32,108 nt of DNA, taken from NCBI GenBank assembly GCA_013214205.1, contig JABSPQ010000417.1:1-32108 (forward strand), given 5' to 3'. Shown in pieces: positions 7,856 through 16,295 of the stretch. The DNA comes from Flavobacteriales bacterium. Lineage in GTDB: Bacteria; Bacteroidota; Bacteroidia; DT-38. A program made the translations under genes and the position numbers. The notes under the pieces were generated by a model that was given only the letters and a program-made list of their open reading frames with translations, searched no databases and had not been told where the DNA came from. The stretch's first letter is position 1; the number at the start of each line of letters is the position of its first letter.

Positions 7856-9106
7856 ATGCAACTAAAAAGGGTAGTAGTTACCGGTTTAGGTGCGCTTACT
7901 CCCATTGGGAATACTGTTCCTGAATTCTGGAAAGGTTTAGAGAACGGTGTAAGTGGCGCAGGACCCATAACGAAGTTTGATTCTTCGAAGTACAAGACGC
8001 AATTTGCTTGCGAATTAAAGAACTTTGATATTCATGATCACCTCGAAAGAAAAGAGGCAAGAAAGATGGATATGTTCTCGAACTACGCTTTGGTAGCTGC
8101 AGAAGAGAGTATGCAAGATAGTGGACTAGATGTCACCAAGGTCAATTTAGACCGAATGGGTGTTATCTGGGGTTCGGGTATTGGTGGAATGAAATCTTTC
8201 TTTGATGAATGCGTAGCATTTGCCAAAGGAGATGGTACACCGAGATTTAACCCATTCTTCGTTCCTAAAATGATTCCAGATATTGCCGCAGGTCATATTT
8301 CGATCAAATACGGTTTTAGAGGAGTTAATTTTGCTACGGTTTCAGCTTGCGCATCTTCAACTCATGCTATAATTGATTCGTTCAATTACATTAGATTGGG
8401 TAAAGCAGATGCAATTATTACAGGCGGATCGGAATCTCCTATTACAGAACCAGGCGTTGCTGGATTTAATGCTTCAAGAGCTTTATCTACCAGAAACGAT
8501 AATCCACAAGCGGCATCACGACCATATGATGTTGATAGAGACGGATTTGTTCTTGGTGAAGGTGCAGGCTCTTTAATTCTTGAAGATTTAGAGCATGCTC
8601 AAGCTAGGGGGGCAAAAATTTATGCTGAAGTTGTAGGCGGTGGGTTAACTGCCGATGCATATCACATTACGGCTCCTCATCCAGAAGGATTAGGTGCAAG
8701 AAATGTAATTTTAACAGCATTAGATGATGCTAACATTGGTATCGAGGATATTGATTACATCAATACGCATGGTACATCTACTCCTTTAGGGGATATAGCT
8801 GAAATAAAAGCTGTGAAACATGTATTTGGAGATCATGTATATGATATCAACATTAGCTCATCCAAATCAATGACAGGTCATTTATTAGGTGGTGCTGGTG
8901 CAATTGAGGCAATTGGTTCTTTAATGGCAATTGAAAAAGGAATTATTCTTCCTACTATCAACTTGGATAATCTAGATCCAGAAATTGATAGCAAATTAAA
9001 CTTAACTGCTAATAAGTCACAAAAAAGAGAAGTTAATTATTGCATAAGCAACACCTTCGGTTTTGGTGGTCATAATGCTTCTATAGTTTTCAAAAAATTT
9101 AATTAA
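7856..9106 (+). CDS. fabF: Beta-ketoacyl-ACP synthase II
   Basis: A 416-aa condensing enzyme (KAS II) that elongates acyl-ACP with malonyl-ACP. The Cys-His-His triad is visible: C165 in VSACASSTHA, H305 in NTHGTSTPLGD and H342 in MTGHLLGGAGAIE. The C-terminal glycine-rich GFGGHNASIVF motif is present. It follows acpP in the same operon. A hairpin lies right after the stop. The rnc gene that usually comes next in Flavobacteria is not here. Confidence 0.97.
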   Translation: MQLKRVVVTGLGALTPIGNTVPEFWKGLENGVSGAGPITKFDSSKYKTQFACELKNFDIHDHLERKEARKMDMFSNYALVAAEESMQDSGLDVTKVNLDRMGVIWGSGIGGMKSFFDECVAFAKGDGTPRFNPFFVPKMIPDIAAGHISIKYGFRGVNFATVSACASSTHAIIDSFNYIRLGKADAIITGGSESPITEPGVAGFNASRALSTRNDNPQAASRPYDVDRDGFVLGEGAGSLILEDLEHAQARGAKIYAEVVGGGLTADAYHITAPHPEGLGARNVILTALDDANIGIEDIDYINTHGTSTPLGDIAEIKAVKHVFGDHVYDINISSSKSMTGHLLGGAGAIEAIGSLMAIEKGIILPTINLDNLDPEIDSKLNLTANKSQKREVNYCISNTFGFGGHNASIVFKKFN

Positions 9107-9109
9107 TCA

Positions 9110-9134
9110 AGAGCGGTTATTTTATAACCGCTCT
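9110..9134 (+). terminator. Hairpin after fabF (weak terminator or processing site)
   Basis: An 11-bp inverted repeat (AGAGCGGTTAT / ATAACCGCTCT) with a 3-nt loop starts 3 bp after the fabF stop. No T-run follows, so it may attenuate, stabilise the acpP-fabF 3' end or be cut, rather than fully terminate. The next start is 28 bp further on. Confidence 0.6.
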
Positions 9135-9162
9135 CTGATTTAACATGGTAGGGCTAGGCCAG

Positions 9163-9570
9163 ATGAAAAAATTAGTACTCGAAACGGAAGATGATTTTGA
9201 TTTTGAGCTAATTGCAATAAGCTGCCATGCAAAAGACTACAAACTCTGTTGGTCTATTAATAAAGAATTTAGATTTAATCTAAGGCGAGAACAGGATATT
9301 TTTCTAAAGGATAGAAACGAAGATATCAGCTATTCACTTTACATTTACGATGACGTAGATGATCACTTTACAATTGACATCATAGAAAACAGGTCTGGCC
9401 TGGGATATTTGATTCCAGAACAAAAACAGGCCGACTACTTTATGATAGTAAAAGGGTTTTTTGACGAAAGCGAAGAAGTAATAAAGAAACTAAAAAAAAT
9501 AGACATTATCCTCACTGCATATGTAGTAGATCCTACTACTTTGAAGTCGAAAAATAATTTATTGATATAA
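9163..9570 (+). CDS. IPExxxVDY-family protein (Bacteroidota-specific, function unknown)
   Basis: A 135-aa protein with the name-giving motif as IPEQKQADYF near its C-terminal half; the V of VDY is A here. It is rich in acidic residues (ETEDDFDFELI at the start) and has no membrane segment. Family members in Bacteroidota usually sit between rnc and pyk, and this copy is 5 bp before pyk, so co-transcription is likely. I chose the ATG at 9163 (MKKLVLETEDDFDF), because the family normally begins this way; an ATG at 9145 would add MVGLGQ. No biochemical role is known to me. Confidence 0.85.
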   Translation: MKKLVLETEDDFDFELIAISCHAKDYKLCWSINKEFRFNLRREQDIFLKDRNEDISYSLYIYDDVDDHFTIDIIENRSGLGYLIPEQKQADYFMIVKGFFDESEEVIKKLKKIDIILTAYVVDPTTLKSKNNLLI

Positions 9571-9575
9571 CAGAC

Positions 9576-11003
9576 ATGAAATCACCAAATAGAACAAAAA
9601 TTATCGCTACCATCGGGCCAGCGTCGTGTTCAAGAAAAGCATTAACAGACTTAATCAAAGCAGGAGTTAATGTAGTTAGAATCAACTTTTCACATGGTTC
9701 TCATAAAGATCACTTATCCGTTATTAAGCATGTAAAATCTATCAATAAAGAGCTGCACGTGCATACAGCGCTTTTGGCAGATTTACAAGGTCCTAAACTT
9801 AGGATTGGCGAGGTAGAAAACAATGGTGTTAAATTGATTAAAGGCAAAACATTAACCATTACTACTAAGAAGTGCATTGGTACGGCTGAAAAAGTATCTA
9901 TTACCTACAAACAGTTTCCTAAAGATGTTAAAGTAAAACAAAAGGTTTTATTGGACGATGGTAAACTAATATTAGAAGTGCTTAGTACAGACCATAAAAC
10001 TGAGGTGAAAACTAAGGTTATTGCAGGTGGAATTCTTTCTTCTAAAAAGGGAGTTAATTTACCCGATACAAAGGTTTCTTTGCCTTGCTTAACTCCAAAA
10101 GATAAGACAGATTTAGATTTTGCATTGGAACACAATGTTGAATGGATTGGACTTTCTTTTGTTAGAAAAGCCAGTGATATAAAGCAGTTAAAATCGATCA
10201 TAGCAAAGAAGGGTGCAAACGCTATGGTGGTTGCTAAAATGGAAAAGCCAGAAGCCATTTCAAACATGAAAGAAATTATTACTGAAACGGATGCAGTTAT
10301 GGTTGCTCGTGGCGATTTAGGGGTTGAAATTCCGATGGAAGACGTGCCGTTGGTTCAAAAGTTGTTAATTACCGAATGCTTAAAAGTTTCTAAACCGATT
10401 ATTGTTGCTACTCAAATGATGGAGAGCATGATAGAGAATGTTACACCAAGTAGGGCTGAGGTAAATGACGTAGCTAATTCTTGTATGGATGGAGCAGATG
10501 CTCTAATGTTGAGCGGAGAAACATCTGTTGGCAAGCATCCAACTACGGTTATTAAGGCAATGCACAGAATTATTGCCAAAGTTGAGGCGTATGAAAACAT
10601 TTACAACAAAGCATATTCGTTCTCTAAGAATAAAGACAGAATGGTTTCGGATAACATTTGCTATAACGCATGTACTTTATCTGATAGAATCAATGCTTCA
10701 GGAATTGTGACCATGACGATGTCGGGTTATACAGCTTTCAAAATCTCAGGATTTAGACCTAAAGCGAGGATTTTTGTTTTTACTAGTAACCACACCATAT
10801 TAAATACTTTAAGTTTAATTTGGGGCGTACAAGGATTTCATTACACAAAGTTTTCTACAACGGATGAGACTATTGAAGATGTGATTACGATTTTAAAGAA
10901 AGCCAACCACATCAAAAAAGAGGACTTGTTAATTAACGTAGCCAGCATGCCAATTAAAGCTAAAGGGCAGGTGAATATGTTAAAACTTAGTACGGTTGAA
11001 TAA
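9576..11003 (+). CDS. pyk: Pyruvate kinase
   Basis: A 475-aa enzyme converting phosphoenolpyruvate and ADP to pyruvate and ATP, the last step of glycolysis. It starts NRTKIIATIGPAS and has VRINFSHGSH. The active-site signature VVAKMEKPEAI holds the catalytic Lys, and MVARGDLGVEIP binds metal and substrate. The ATQMMESMI segment is also present. Length is typical. It is convergent with pheS with only 3 bp between stops. Confidence 0.97.
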   Translation: MKSPNRTKIIATIGPASCSRKALTDLIKAGVNVVRINFSHGSHKDHLSVIKHVKSINKELHVHTALLADLQGPKLRIGEVENNGVKLIKGKTLTITTKKCIGTAEKVSITYKQFPKDVKVKQKVLLDDGKLILEVLSTDHKTEVKTKVIAGGILSSKKGVNLPDTKVSLPCLTPKDKTDLDFALEHNVEWIGLSFVRKASDIKQLKSIIAKKGANAMVVAKMEKPEAISNMKEIITETDAVMVARGDLGVEIPMEDVPLVQKLLITECLKVSKPIIVATQMMESMIENVTPSRAEVNDVANSCMDGADALMLSGETSVGKHPTTVIKAMHRIIAKVEAYENIYNKAYSFSKNKDRMVSDNICYNACTLSDRINASGIVTMTMSGYTAFKISGFRPKARIFVFTSNHTILNTLSLIWGVQGFHYTKFSTTDETIEDVITILKKANHIKKEDLLINVASMPIKAKGQVNMLKLSTVE

Positions 11004-11006
11004 GCG

Positions 11007-12047
11007 TTATCTAGCTGCTTTAAACTGATCTAGAAACCTGGCGTCGTTCTCGAAGAACAGCCGTAAATCATCAATTTGGTACTTGAGCATCGTAATTCGT
11101 TCGATGCCCATACCAAATGCGAATCCGGTATATTTTTTAGAATCAATGTTGTTGTTTCCCAAAACGTTTGGATCAATCATGCCGCAACCTAAAATCTCTA
11201 CCCAACCAGAGTATTTACAGATGTTGCAGCCCTTGCCACCACAAATGTTGCAAGAGATATCCATTTCGGCACTAGGCTCGGTAAATGGGAAATAAGATGG
11301 TCTGAATCTAATTTTGGTATCAGCGCCAAACATTTCTCTTGAAAAATGAAGTAATGTTTGTTTTAAATCGGCGAAAGAAACGTCTTTATTGATATAAAGC
11401 CCTTCCACTTGATGAAAAATGCAATGCGCTCGTGCAGATATAGCCTCGTTTCTAAAAACTCTTCCCGGAGAAATAGTTCTAAGTGGAGGCTCACTGTTTT
11501 CCATTACCCTAACCTGTACGGAAGAAGTATGTGTTCTTAATGCAATTTGTTCTTCTGGCGTTGCACCCGGTTTATTTTCGATGAAAAAAGTATCCTGCAT
11601 GTCTCGAGCTGGATGCTCTTCAGGAAAGTTAAGTGCACTGAAATTATGCCAGTCATCCTCGATTTCGGGGCCATAAGAAAGCGTAAAACCCATTCGAGAG
11701 AAGATGTCTATAATTTGTTTTCTAACAATGGAGAGCGGGTGACGAGAGCCCAATTCGTTGGGATAGCCAGGCATTGTAAAATCTTCTTTTTTATCAGATG
11801 CCTTTTTATCAGGCAACGAAGAAGACTTAAGATTTTCAATTTTCTCCTTAGCCTTATTTTTTAAATCATTTAGAGCAATACCGATTTCTTTTCTGTCTTC
11901 TTTTGCAACAGATTTAAAATCGTTGAAAAGGTCTGCCACTGCTCCTTTTTTTCCTAAAAATTTAATTCGAAATGCTTCTATTTTACCCGAATCATCCGAT
12001 TTAAACGAAGAAATCTCCTCTACAAAACTTTTTATTTTATCCTTCAT
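11007..12047 (-). CDS. pheS: Phenylalanyl-tRNA synthetase alpha subunit
   Basis: A 346-aa class II synthetase alpha chain that charges tRNA-Phe together with PheT. An N-terminal coiled coil (about 1-85) is followed by [17 protein letters not shown], motif 2 around [29 protein letters not shown], the Cys cluster [12 protein letters not shown] and motif 3 [14 protein letters not shown]. pheT is not in the window. The ATG abuts the stop of the cyclophilin gene, so the two share a transcript. Confidence 0.97.
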   Translation of the reverse strand: MKDKIKSFVEEISSFKSDDSGKIEAFRIKFLGKKGAVADLFNDFKSVAKEDRKEIGIALNDLKNKAKEKIENLKSSSLPDKKASDKKEDFTMPGYPNELGSRHPLSIVRKQIIDIFSRMGFTLSYGPEIEDDWHNFSALNFPEEHPARDMQDTFFIENKPGATPEEQIALRTHTSSVQVRVMENSEPPLRTISPGRVFRNEAISARAHCIFHQVEGLYINKDVSFADLKQTLLHFSREMFGADTKIRFRPSYFPFTEPSAEMDISCNICGGKGCNICKYSGWVEILGCGMIDPNVLGNNNIDSKKYTGFAFGMGIERITMLKYQIDDLRLFFENDARFLDQFKAAR

Positions 12048-12707
12048 CTACAGTAAAATCACTTTCATAGTCATTGTTATTTCCTTCAAGGGCTTGCTCC
12101 CTCCGCCTACTTTAACCGCAGCAATTTTTTCAAGTACCTCCATACCCTCAATTACACGTCCAAAGATAGTGTATTGGCCATCTAAGAAAGGGGTTCCTCC
12201 AAGAGTTTCATATGTTAACTTTTGTTTGTCGGTATATTTAATCCCGTTCCGTTGCGACATGGCGTCCAAATCTGTTGGCTTTTGTCTTGTTCCTTGCACA
12301 ATGTAAAATTGAGATCCAGATGAAGCTTTCATAGGATTAGCACTATCTGGTTTTCTTGCTGCACTCAACATGCCTTTTGTATGTACATAACCATGATTAA
12401 TTTCTGCTGGAAGCGTGTAATCTGGTCTTCTAGGGTTTTTTAATTCACCACCTTGAATCATAAAGTCTCGAATAACCCTATGGAAAATTGAACCGTTGTA
12501 CTGACCGCTTTTGGCCAACATTAAAAAGTTTTTTCTGTGCAACTTCGTTTCGTTGAACAATTCTATTTTAATATCGCCCATGCTGGTTTTAATTAAAACC
12601 TGAGTTCTTGGCTTTTCTTCTTCCGTTGCTTCTTGTGCATTAACTGTTGATACGGCAAACATGCAAACAAAAAGTAAGCAAAGCGAAAATGTATTTTTGA
12701 ATTTCAT
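12048..12707 (-). CDS. Secreted cyclophilin-type peptidyl-prolyl isomerase
   Basis: A 219-aa protein with a Sec signal peptide (hydrophobic 7-20, likely cleavage after VNA at 24). The cyclophilin domain follows: TSMGDIKIELF, then the active-site segment FHRVIRDFMIQGG, GSQFYIVQG and FGRVIEGMEVLEKI. It catalyses cis-trans isomerisation of prolyl bonds in exported proteins, so it works in the periplasm. An insert between the IVQG strand and the GGTPFLDGQYTIFG strand (YTDKQKLTYETLG) is common in Bacteroidota copies. It is upstream of pheS with no gap. Confidence 0.93.
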   Translation of the reverse strand: MKFKNTFSLCLLFVCMFAVSTVNAQEATEEEKPRTQVLIKTSMGDIKIELFNETKLHRKNFLMLAKSGQYNGSIFHRVIRDFMIQGGELKNPRRPDYTLPAEINHGYVHTKGMLSAARKPDSANPMKASSGSQFYIVQGTRQKPTDLDAMSQRNGIKYTDKQKLTYETLGGTPFLDGQYTIFGRVIEGMEVLEKIAAVKVGGGSKPLKEITMTMKVILL

Positions 12708-12726
12708 ATTGAGTTTTTCTACGATG

Positions 12727-12734
12727 CAAAAGTA
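12727..12734 (-). promoter_or_regulatory. -7 element (TACTTTTG) before cyclophilin-pheS
   Basis: On the minus strand TACTTTTG matches TAnnTTTG exactly, 19 bp before the ATG at 12707 and just past the end of the upstream gene. No clear -33 TTG is seen. Confidence 0.35.
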
Positions 12735-13061
12735 TTAATTTTCGAAGTATATAATGATCGCATTTTTAAGTTGATTAATCTGATCTGCCTTTGAAAGATA
12801 TGAAAGTGATTCTTTTTTTCGAAAAACGGGCCAATCGTCATCATCAAATCCTATGTATTCATAATGATCGTAATCGCTAAGTAACGTGGCTGTAGCTACT
12901 TGCAATAATTTTAATTTTTCTGAACTCGAAAAATCTAAATAGCCTTTTCTTAATTCTTGAACACCTACATGAAATAAAATATCTTCTAAATTCAAGTCTT
13001 CTTCAAACCTGTTTTCCAGTATTTTAACTGTGTCTATCCAATCATGTTCACCCAAATACAT
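12735..13061 (-). CDS. Conserved-looking small acidic protein, function unknown
   Basis: I do not recognise this 108-aa protein. It is acidic and soluble, with no signal peptide or membrane segment. It starts MYLGEHDWIDTVKIL and has a helical middle, a run of acidic residues (GFDDDDWPVF) and a hydrophobic end NAIIIYFEN. Codon use and A+T content match the neighbours. It lies 27 bp upstream of the cyclophilin gene on the same strand and is divergent from cvpA with 71 bp between starts. The real-gene call rests on its being the only open frame in a clean slot with sensible composition. Confidence 0.7.
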   Translation of the reverse strand: MYLGEHDWIDTVKILENRFEEDLNLEDILFHVGVQELRKGYLDFSSSEKLKLLQVATATLLSDYDHYEYIGFDDDDWPVFRKKESLSYLSKADQINQLKNAIIIYFEN

Positions 13062-13132
13062 CTTTAAATTTAATCAATTGTAAATGGGATGGTGTAAGCG
13101 ATGTAAATAAAAATTACGAGTTTTGTAGTTAC

Positions 13133-13657
13133 ATGACCAACTTATTCGACATCATTTTAATTGTACCGCTTGTATTAACCATGGTTAGGGGCTATATGAA
13201 GGGTTTAATAATAGAAGTGGCTTCATTAGTCGCTTTGTTTTTAGGTGTAATTGTTGGGCTAAAGTTCTCTATAGAAGCTGGTAGCCAGTTATCTATCTGG
13301 GGGCTGGAAACTGAATACAACGAAATTATTGCTTTTGTTATACTGTTGATTTTAGTGGTTATCGGGGTTCATTTAATCGCAAAATCAATTGAAGGCATCG
13401 TAAAAATTGTGATGCTGGGTTTTGTAAATAAGTTGCTGGGATCGGTTTTCGCGGCTATAAAAATGGCCTTAATCATGAGTGTCCTCTTGTTTGTGGTTCA
13501 TAAAGTTGACGAAAGGGTGGGTTTTTTAGGAGCAGAATTTAAAGATGGTTCTAAACTTTACGAACCAATGGTTAAAGGGGTGTATAAGGTGATGCCTTAT
13601 GTAAAGGAATTTGCAAAACCCCATATACAAGATCTCCCAACAGATACTTTAATCTGA
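13133..13657 (+). CDS. cvpA: CvpA-family membrane protein
   Basis: A 174-aa protein with four predicted membrane segments (about 5-20, 25-45, 63-85 and 98-120) in the CvpA/colicin V production family layout: DIILIVPLVLTMVRGYMKGLI at the start and a conserved Gly-rich loop (NKLLGSVFAAIKMAL) before the last segment. CvpA proteins sit in the inner membrane and are linked to envelope stress tolerance; the exact activity is unsettled. It appears to be a single-gene unit. It is convergent with pgk, with a REP-like hairpin between. Confidence 0.85.
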   Translation: MTNLFDIILIVPLVLTMVRGYMKGLIIEVASLVALFLGVIVGLKFSIEAGSQLSIWGLETEYNEIIAFVILLILVVIGVHLIAKSIEGIVKIVMLGFVNKLLGSVFAAIKMALIMSVLLFVVHKVDERVGFLGAEFKDGSKLYEPMVKGVYKVMPYVKEFAKPHIQDLPTDTLI

Positions 13658-13666
13658 AAAGTTGTC

Positions 13667-13705
13667 AGTTCGAGTGATCCGCCGGATGGCGGATTGTATC
13701 GAGAA
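13667..13705. repeat. REP-like hairpin flanked by TCGAG direct repeats
   Basis: A 7-bp stem ATCCGCC / GGCGGAT (13677-13683 and 13688-13694) with loop GGAT is flanked on both sides by TCGAG in direct orientation: AGTTCGAG at 13667-13674 and TATCGAGAA at 13697-13705. Its G+C is much higher than the surroundings. This resembles the short intergenic palindromes spread by REP-associated transposases in Bacteroidota. It lies between the converging cvpA and pgk genes and could also end transcription from both sides. No second copy was seen in the window. Confidence 0.65.
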
Positions 13706-13729
13706 TATTGATTTAGCTCAGTTTAAAAC

Positions 13730-14920
13730 TTAATCGTTGATTGCTTTAATTCCTGGTAATTCTTTTCCTTCAATGTATTCTAACAGCGCCCCGCCTCCTG
13801 TAGAAACGTAGCTAATTTTATCGGTGAGATAAAAATGATTGATTGCAGCAACGGAATCGCCACCACCCACTAAAGAATATGCTCCGTTAGCAGTAGAATC
13901 TGCTATTGCCAAAGCAATTTGCTTAGTTCCTTCTGCATAGTTAGAGAATTCAAAAACACCCATTGGGCCATTCCATAATATCGTTTTCGACTCTGCAATT
14001 ACTTCTTTAAATCGTTTAATCGACTCTTCACCTAAATCTAATCCAAGCCAACCATCCGGTATCTCATCTATTTTCGAATATTCTACAGCTGCATCATTGC
14101 TAAATGAATCTGCCAGTTTTGCATCGCTAGGTAAAATTAAATTCACGCCCAATTCTTTTGCTTTCGCAATGGTTTTGAGTGCTAGTTCTAATTTGTCTTC
14201 TTCCACCAACGAGTCGCCAATTTTGCCACCCATGGCCTTTATAAAAGTAAAGGCCATGCCGCCACCAATGATGATATTATCGGTTTTGGCCATTAATTCG
14301 TTCAGAATATCAATTTTACCACTGATTTTGGCTCCTCCAATTATGGCTGTATAAGGCTTTTCAGCATTTTGTTCGAGTACGTTAAGATTGGTAATTTCTT
14401 TGGTCATTAAAGCACCAAATGCTTTTTTGTCGGTAAAAAACTGTGCAATTACACTCGTTGAAGCATGTGCTCTGTGGGCAGTTCCAAACGCATCGTTTAT
14501 ATAAACATCTGCATGAGCCGAAAGCGCTTTGGCAAAATCAACGTCTCCTGTTTTTTCTTCAGGATAAAACCTCAGGTTTTCCAATAACAAAATTTCACCG
14601 TCGGATAAATTATTGATTGCTTCATCTGCTTTATCTCCGATACAATCAGTTACAAAGTGAATTTTTTGACCGAGTAAAACAGAAAGGTGGTTAACGATGT
14701 GTTTTAATGAAAACTTATCTTCTGGGCCATTTTTAGGTCGGCCTAAGTGCGACATTAAAATAACCTTGCCTTTATCAGCTGTAATTTTCTGAATAGTTGG
14801 GATGGCACCTCTGAGGCGAGTGTCATCGGCTACATTAAAATCTAAATCAAGTGGAACATTAAAGTCTACCCTAACGATGGCTCTGAGCCCCGAAAAGTTA
14901 ATATTTTCTATTGTTTTCAA
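13730..14920 (-). CDS. pgk: Phosphoglycerate kinase (TTG start)
   Basis: A 396-aa enzyme of glycolysis that moves phosphate from 1,3-bisphosphoglycerate to ADP. Motifs: [13 protein letters not shown] near the start, [23 protein letters not shown], the hinge-region Lys in [15 protein letters not shown], and the nucleotide-binding [13 protein letters not shown]. The frame has no ATG near the expected start. The TTG at 14920 gives [20 protein letters not shown] after the initiator, the normal family N-terminus and length, whereas another TTG at 14956 adds 12 unmatched residues and runs over a promoter-like sequence. It is divergent from holB. Confidence 0.95.
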   Translation of the reverse strand: MKTIENINFSGLRAIVRVDFNVPLDLDFNVADDTRLRGAIPTIQKITADKGKVILMSHLGRPKNGPEDKFSLKHIVNHLSVLLGQKIHFVTDCIGDKADEAINNLSDGEILLLENLRFYPEEKTGDVDFAKALSAHADVYINDAFGTAHRAHASTSVIAQFFTDKKAFGALMTKEITNLNVLEQNAEKPYTAIIGGAKISGKIDILNELMAKTDNIIIGGGMAFTFIKAMGGKIGDSLVEEDKLELALKTIAKAKELGVNLILPSDAKLADSFSNDAAVEYSKIDEIPDGWLGLDLGEESIKRFKEVIAESKTILWNGPMGVFEFSNYAEGTKQIALAIADSTANGAYSLVGGGDSVAAINHFYLTDKISYVSTGGGALLEYIEGKELPGIKAIND

Positions 14921-14925
14921 GCAAG

Positions 14926-14957
14926 TAAAGCTATTTCTAATTCTTTGATGATACAAT
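14926..14957 (-). promoter_or_regulatory. Candidate pgk promoter
   Basis: On the minus strand ATTG (14957-14954), a 20-bp spacer and TAGCTTTA (14933-14926) are close to TTTG-N19-20-TAnnTTTG. It ends 5 bp before the TTG start, so the message would be almost leaderless. Confidence 0.3.
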
Positions 14958-14990
14958 GTTTTTTAAGGGAAAAATCCACTCAATATTAAC

Positions 14991-14998
14991 TAACTTTG
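14991..14998 (+). promoter_or_regulatory. -7 element (TAACTTTG) before holB
   Basis: An exact TAnnTTTG match, 16 bp before the holB ATG, the same distance as for lysS in this window. No -33 TTG is found at 17-23 bp. Confidence 0.4.
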
Positions 14999-15014
14999 AT
15001 TCAAGATAATTGGA

Positions 15015-16148
15015 ATGACATTTAAAGAAATTGTTGGACAAGAAAGGGTAAAGGAACGACTGATTAAATCGGTTGAATCTGGAAAAATTGCTCATGCTCA
15101 AATGTTTGAAGGTCCTGCGGGAGCTGGTAAACTGGCGTTAGCTATTGCTTACGCTCAATTTATTTCGTGTACCAATAGGCTTCCAAACGACTCTTGCAAC
15201 GAATGTCCATCCTGTTTAAAAATAAATAAACTCGCTCATCCCGATCTTCATTTCTCTTTTCCAGTGGCTACAACCAAAAGTGTAAGCAAAGATCCGGTTA
15301 GTGATAGATTTCTGGAGCCTTGGAGAGAATTACTTATTTCTAGCCCCTATGTAGACATTGATATGTGGATAGATTCTATTGGAACACAGAACAAGCAATT
15401 GGCAATTAACACGAAGGAATCGGAGGAGATTATCAAAAAACTGATGCTTAAAAGTTATGAGTCGGAATATAAAATGATGATTATATGGCATGCGGATAGG
15501 ATAAATGCCTCAGCTTCAAACAAATTGCTTAAAATTATTGAGGAGCCTTTAGAGAACACCCTGTTCCTTTTGATTACTGAAAAACCTGACGCAATTCTCC
15601 CAACAATTCATTCGAGAACACAGGTGGTAAGTATAAATGCAGTTGATGATGTGTCGGTAATGAAGTATTTGTCTTCTGTTTATAGTTTAGATGATGCTAA
15701 GGCCAGAGATACAACCAGTATGGCCAAGGGTAATATGCTCGACGTAATTCGATTTGCGAATGAGGATGATGAGAACAGTAACACAAATGCTTTTATAGAT
15801 TGGATGAGGTTATGTTACGGTGCTAAAGTTCCAGAAATTATTATTTGGACAGAGCAAATGGCTGGAATCGGACGTGAACGGCAGAAAAACTTTTTTCTTT
15901 ATTGTTTAAAGATGATTAGGGAAAGTTTAATGATGAATTATGAACAACAGCTTGTTCAACTAGGGGAAAAAGAGATGGGTTTTGCTAAGAAATTTTCGCC
16001 GTTTATCGATGAAATTAATGGTAGTAAAATGTCTAAAATATTGAGTAAAGCCTTTAGCGATGTGGAAAGAAACGCTAACCCCAAAGTTCTGTTATTAGAT
16101 TTATCACTTAAGATGACCAAATTTTTAAGGGCAAAACAGGCAGCTTAA
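15015..16148 (+). CDS. holB: DNA polymerase III delta' subunit (clamp loader)
   Basis: A 377-aa AAA+ clamp-loader subunit. The start MTFKEIVGQERVKERL is typical. The P-loop is GPAGAGKL (33-40) with the Lys kept. A zinc-binding set follows at C52, C61, C64 and C67 (CNECPSC). Sensor/arginine-finger region: ASNKLLKIIEEP, then TIHSRTQVV. It helps load the sliding clamp during replication. About 147 bp separate it from gldH, a space where Flavobacteria often carry ricT; here there is only a possible 31-aa frame. Confidence 0.93.
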   Translation: MTFKEIVGQERVKERLIKSVESGKIAHAQMFEGPAGAGKLALAIAYAQFISCTNRLPNDSCNECPSCLKINKLAHPDLHFSFPVATTKSVSKDPVSDRFLEPWRELLISSPYVDIDMWIDSIGTQNKQLAINTKESEEIIKKLMLKSYESEYKMMIIWHADRINASASNKLLKIIEEPLENTLFLLITEKPDAILPTIHSRTQVVSINAVDDVSVMKYLSSVYSLDDAKARDTTSMAKGNMLDVIRFANEDDENSNTNAFIDWMRLCYGAKVPEIIIWTEQMAGIGRERQKNFFLYCLKMIRESLMMNYEQQLVQLGEKEMGFAKKFSPFIDEINGSKMSKILSKAFSDVERNANPKVLLLDLSLKMTKFLRAKQAA

Positions 16149-16196
16149 CGAATTGCTGATTTTGAATACTAATTCAGGAAAAGAAGGAGTAATTTT

Positions 16197-16292
16197 ATGT
16201 TTGAAAACGATTGTAAATCATTTACAACGGCTTTACATCAACATTATGGAAGGAAAGGAACTATTGAGCTTAGATTCGCTGTATTAAATTAA
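16197..16292 (+). CDS. Possible 31-aa small ORF upstream of gldH
   Basis: A short frame starts with ATG 7 bp after a good Shine-Dalgarno-like AAGGAGT (16185-16190 region) and ends 3 bp before the gldH ATG. It encodes MFENDCKSFTTALHQHYGRK followed by GTIELRFAVLN. I recognise no domain. It could be a leader peptide coupled to gldH, a remnant of a lost gene, or chance. Strong Shine-Dalgarno sequences are uncommon in this phylum, and this one is the best I noticed in the window. Confidence 0.3.
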   Translation: MFENDCKSFTTALHQHYGRKGTIELRFAVLN

Positions 16293-16295
16293 ACC

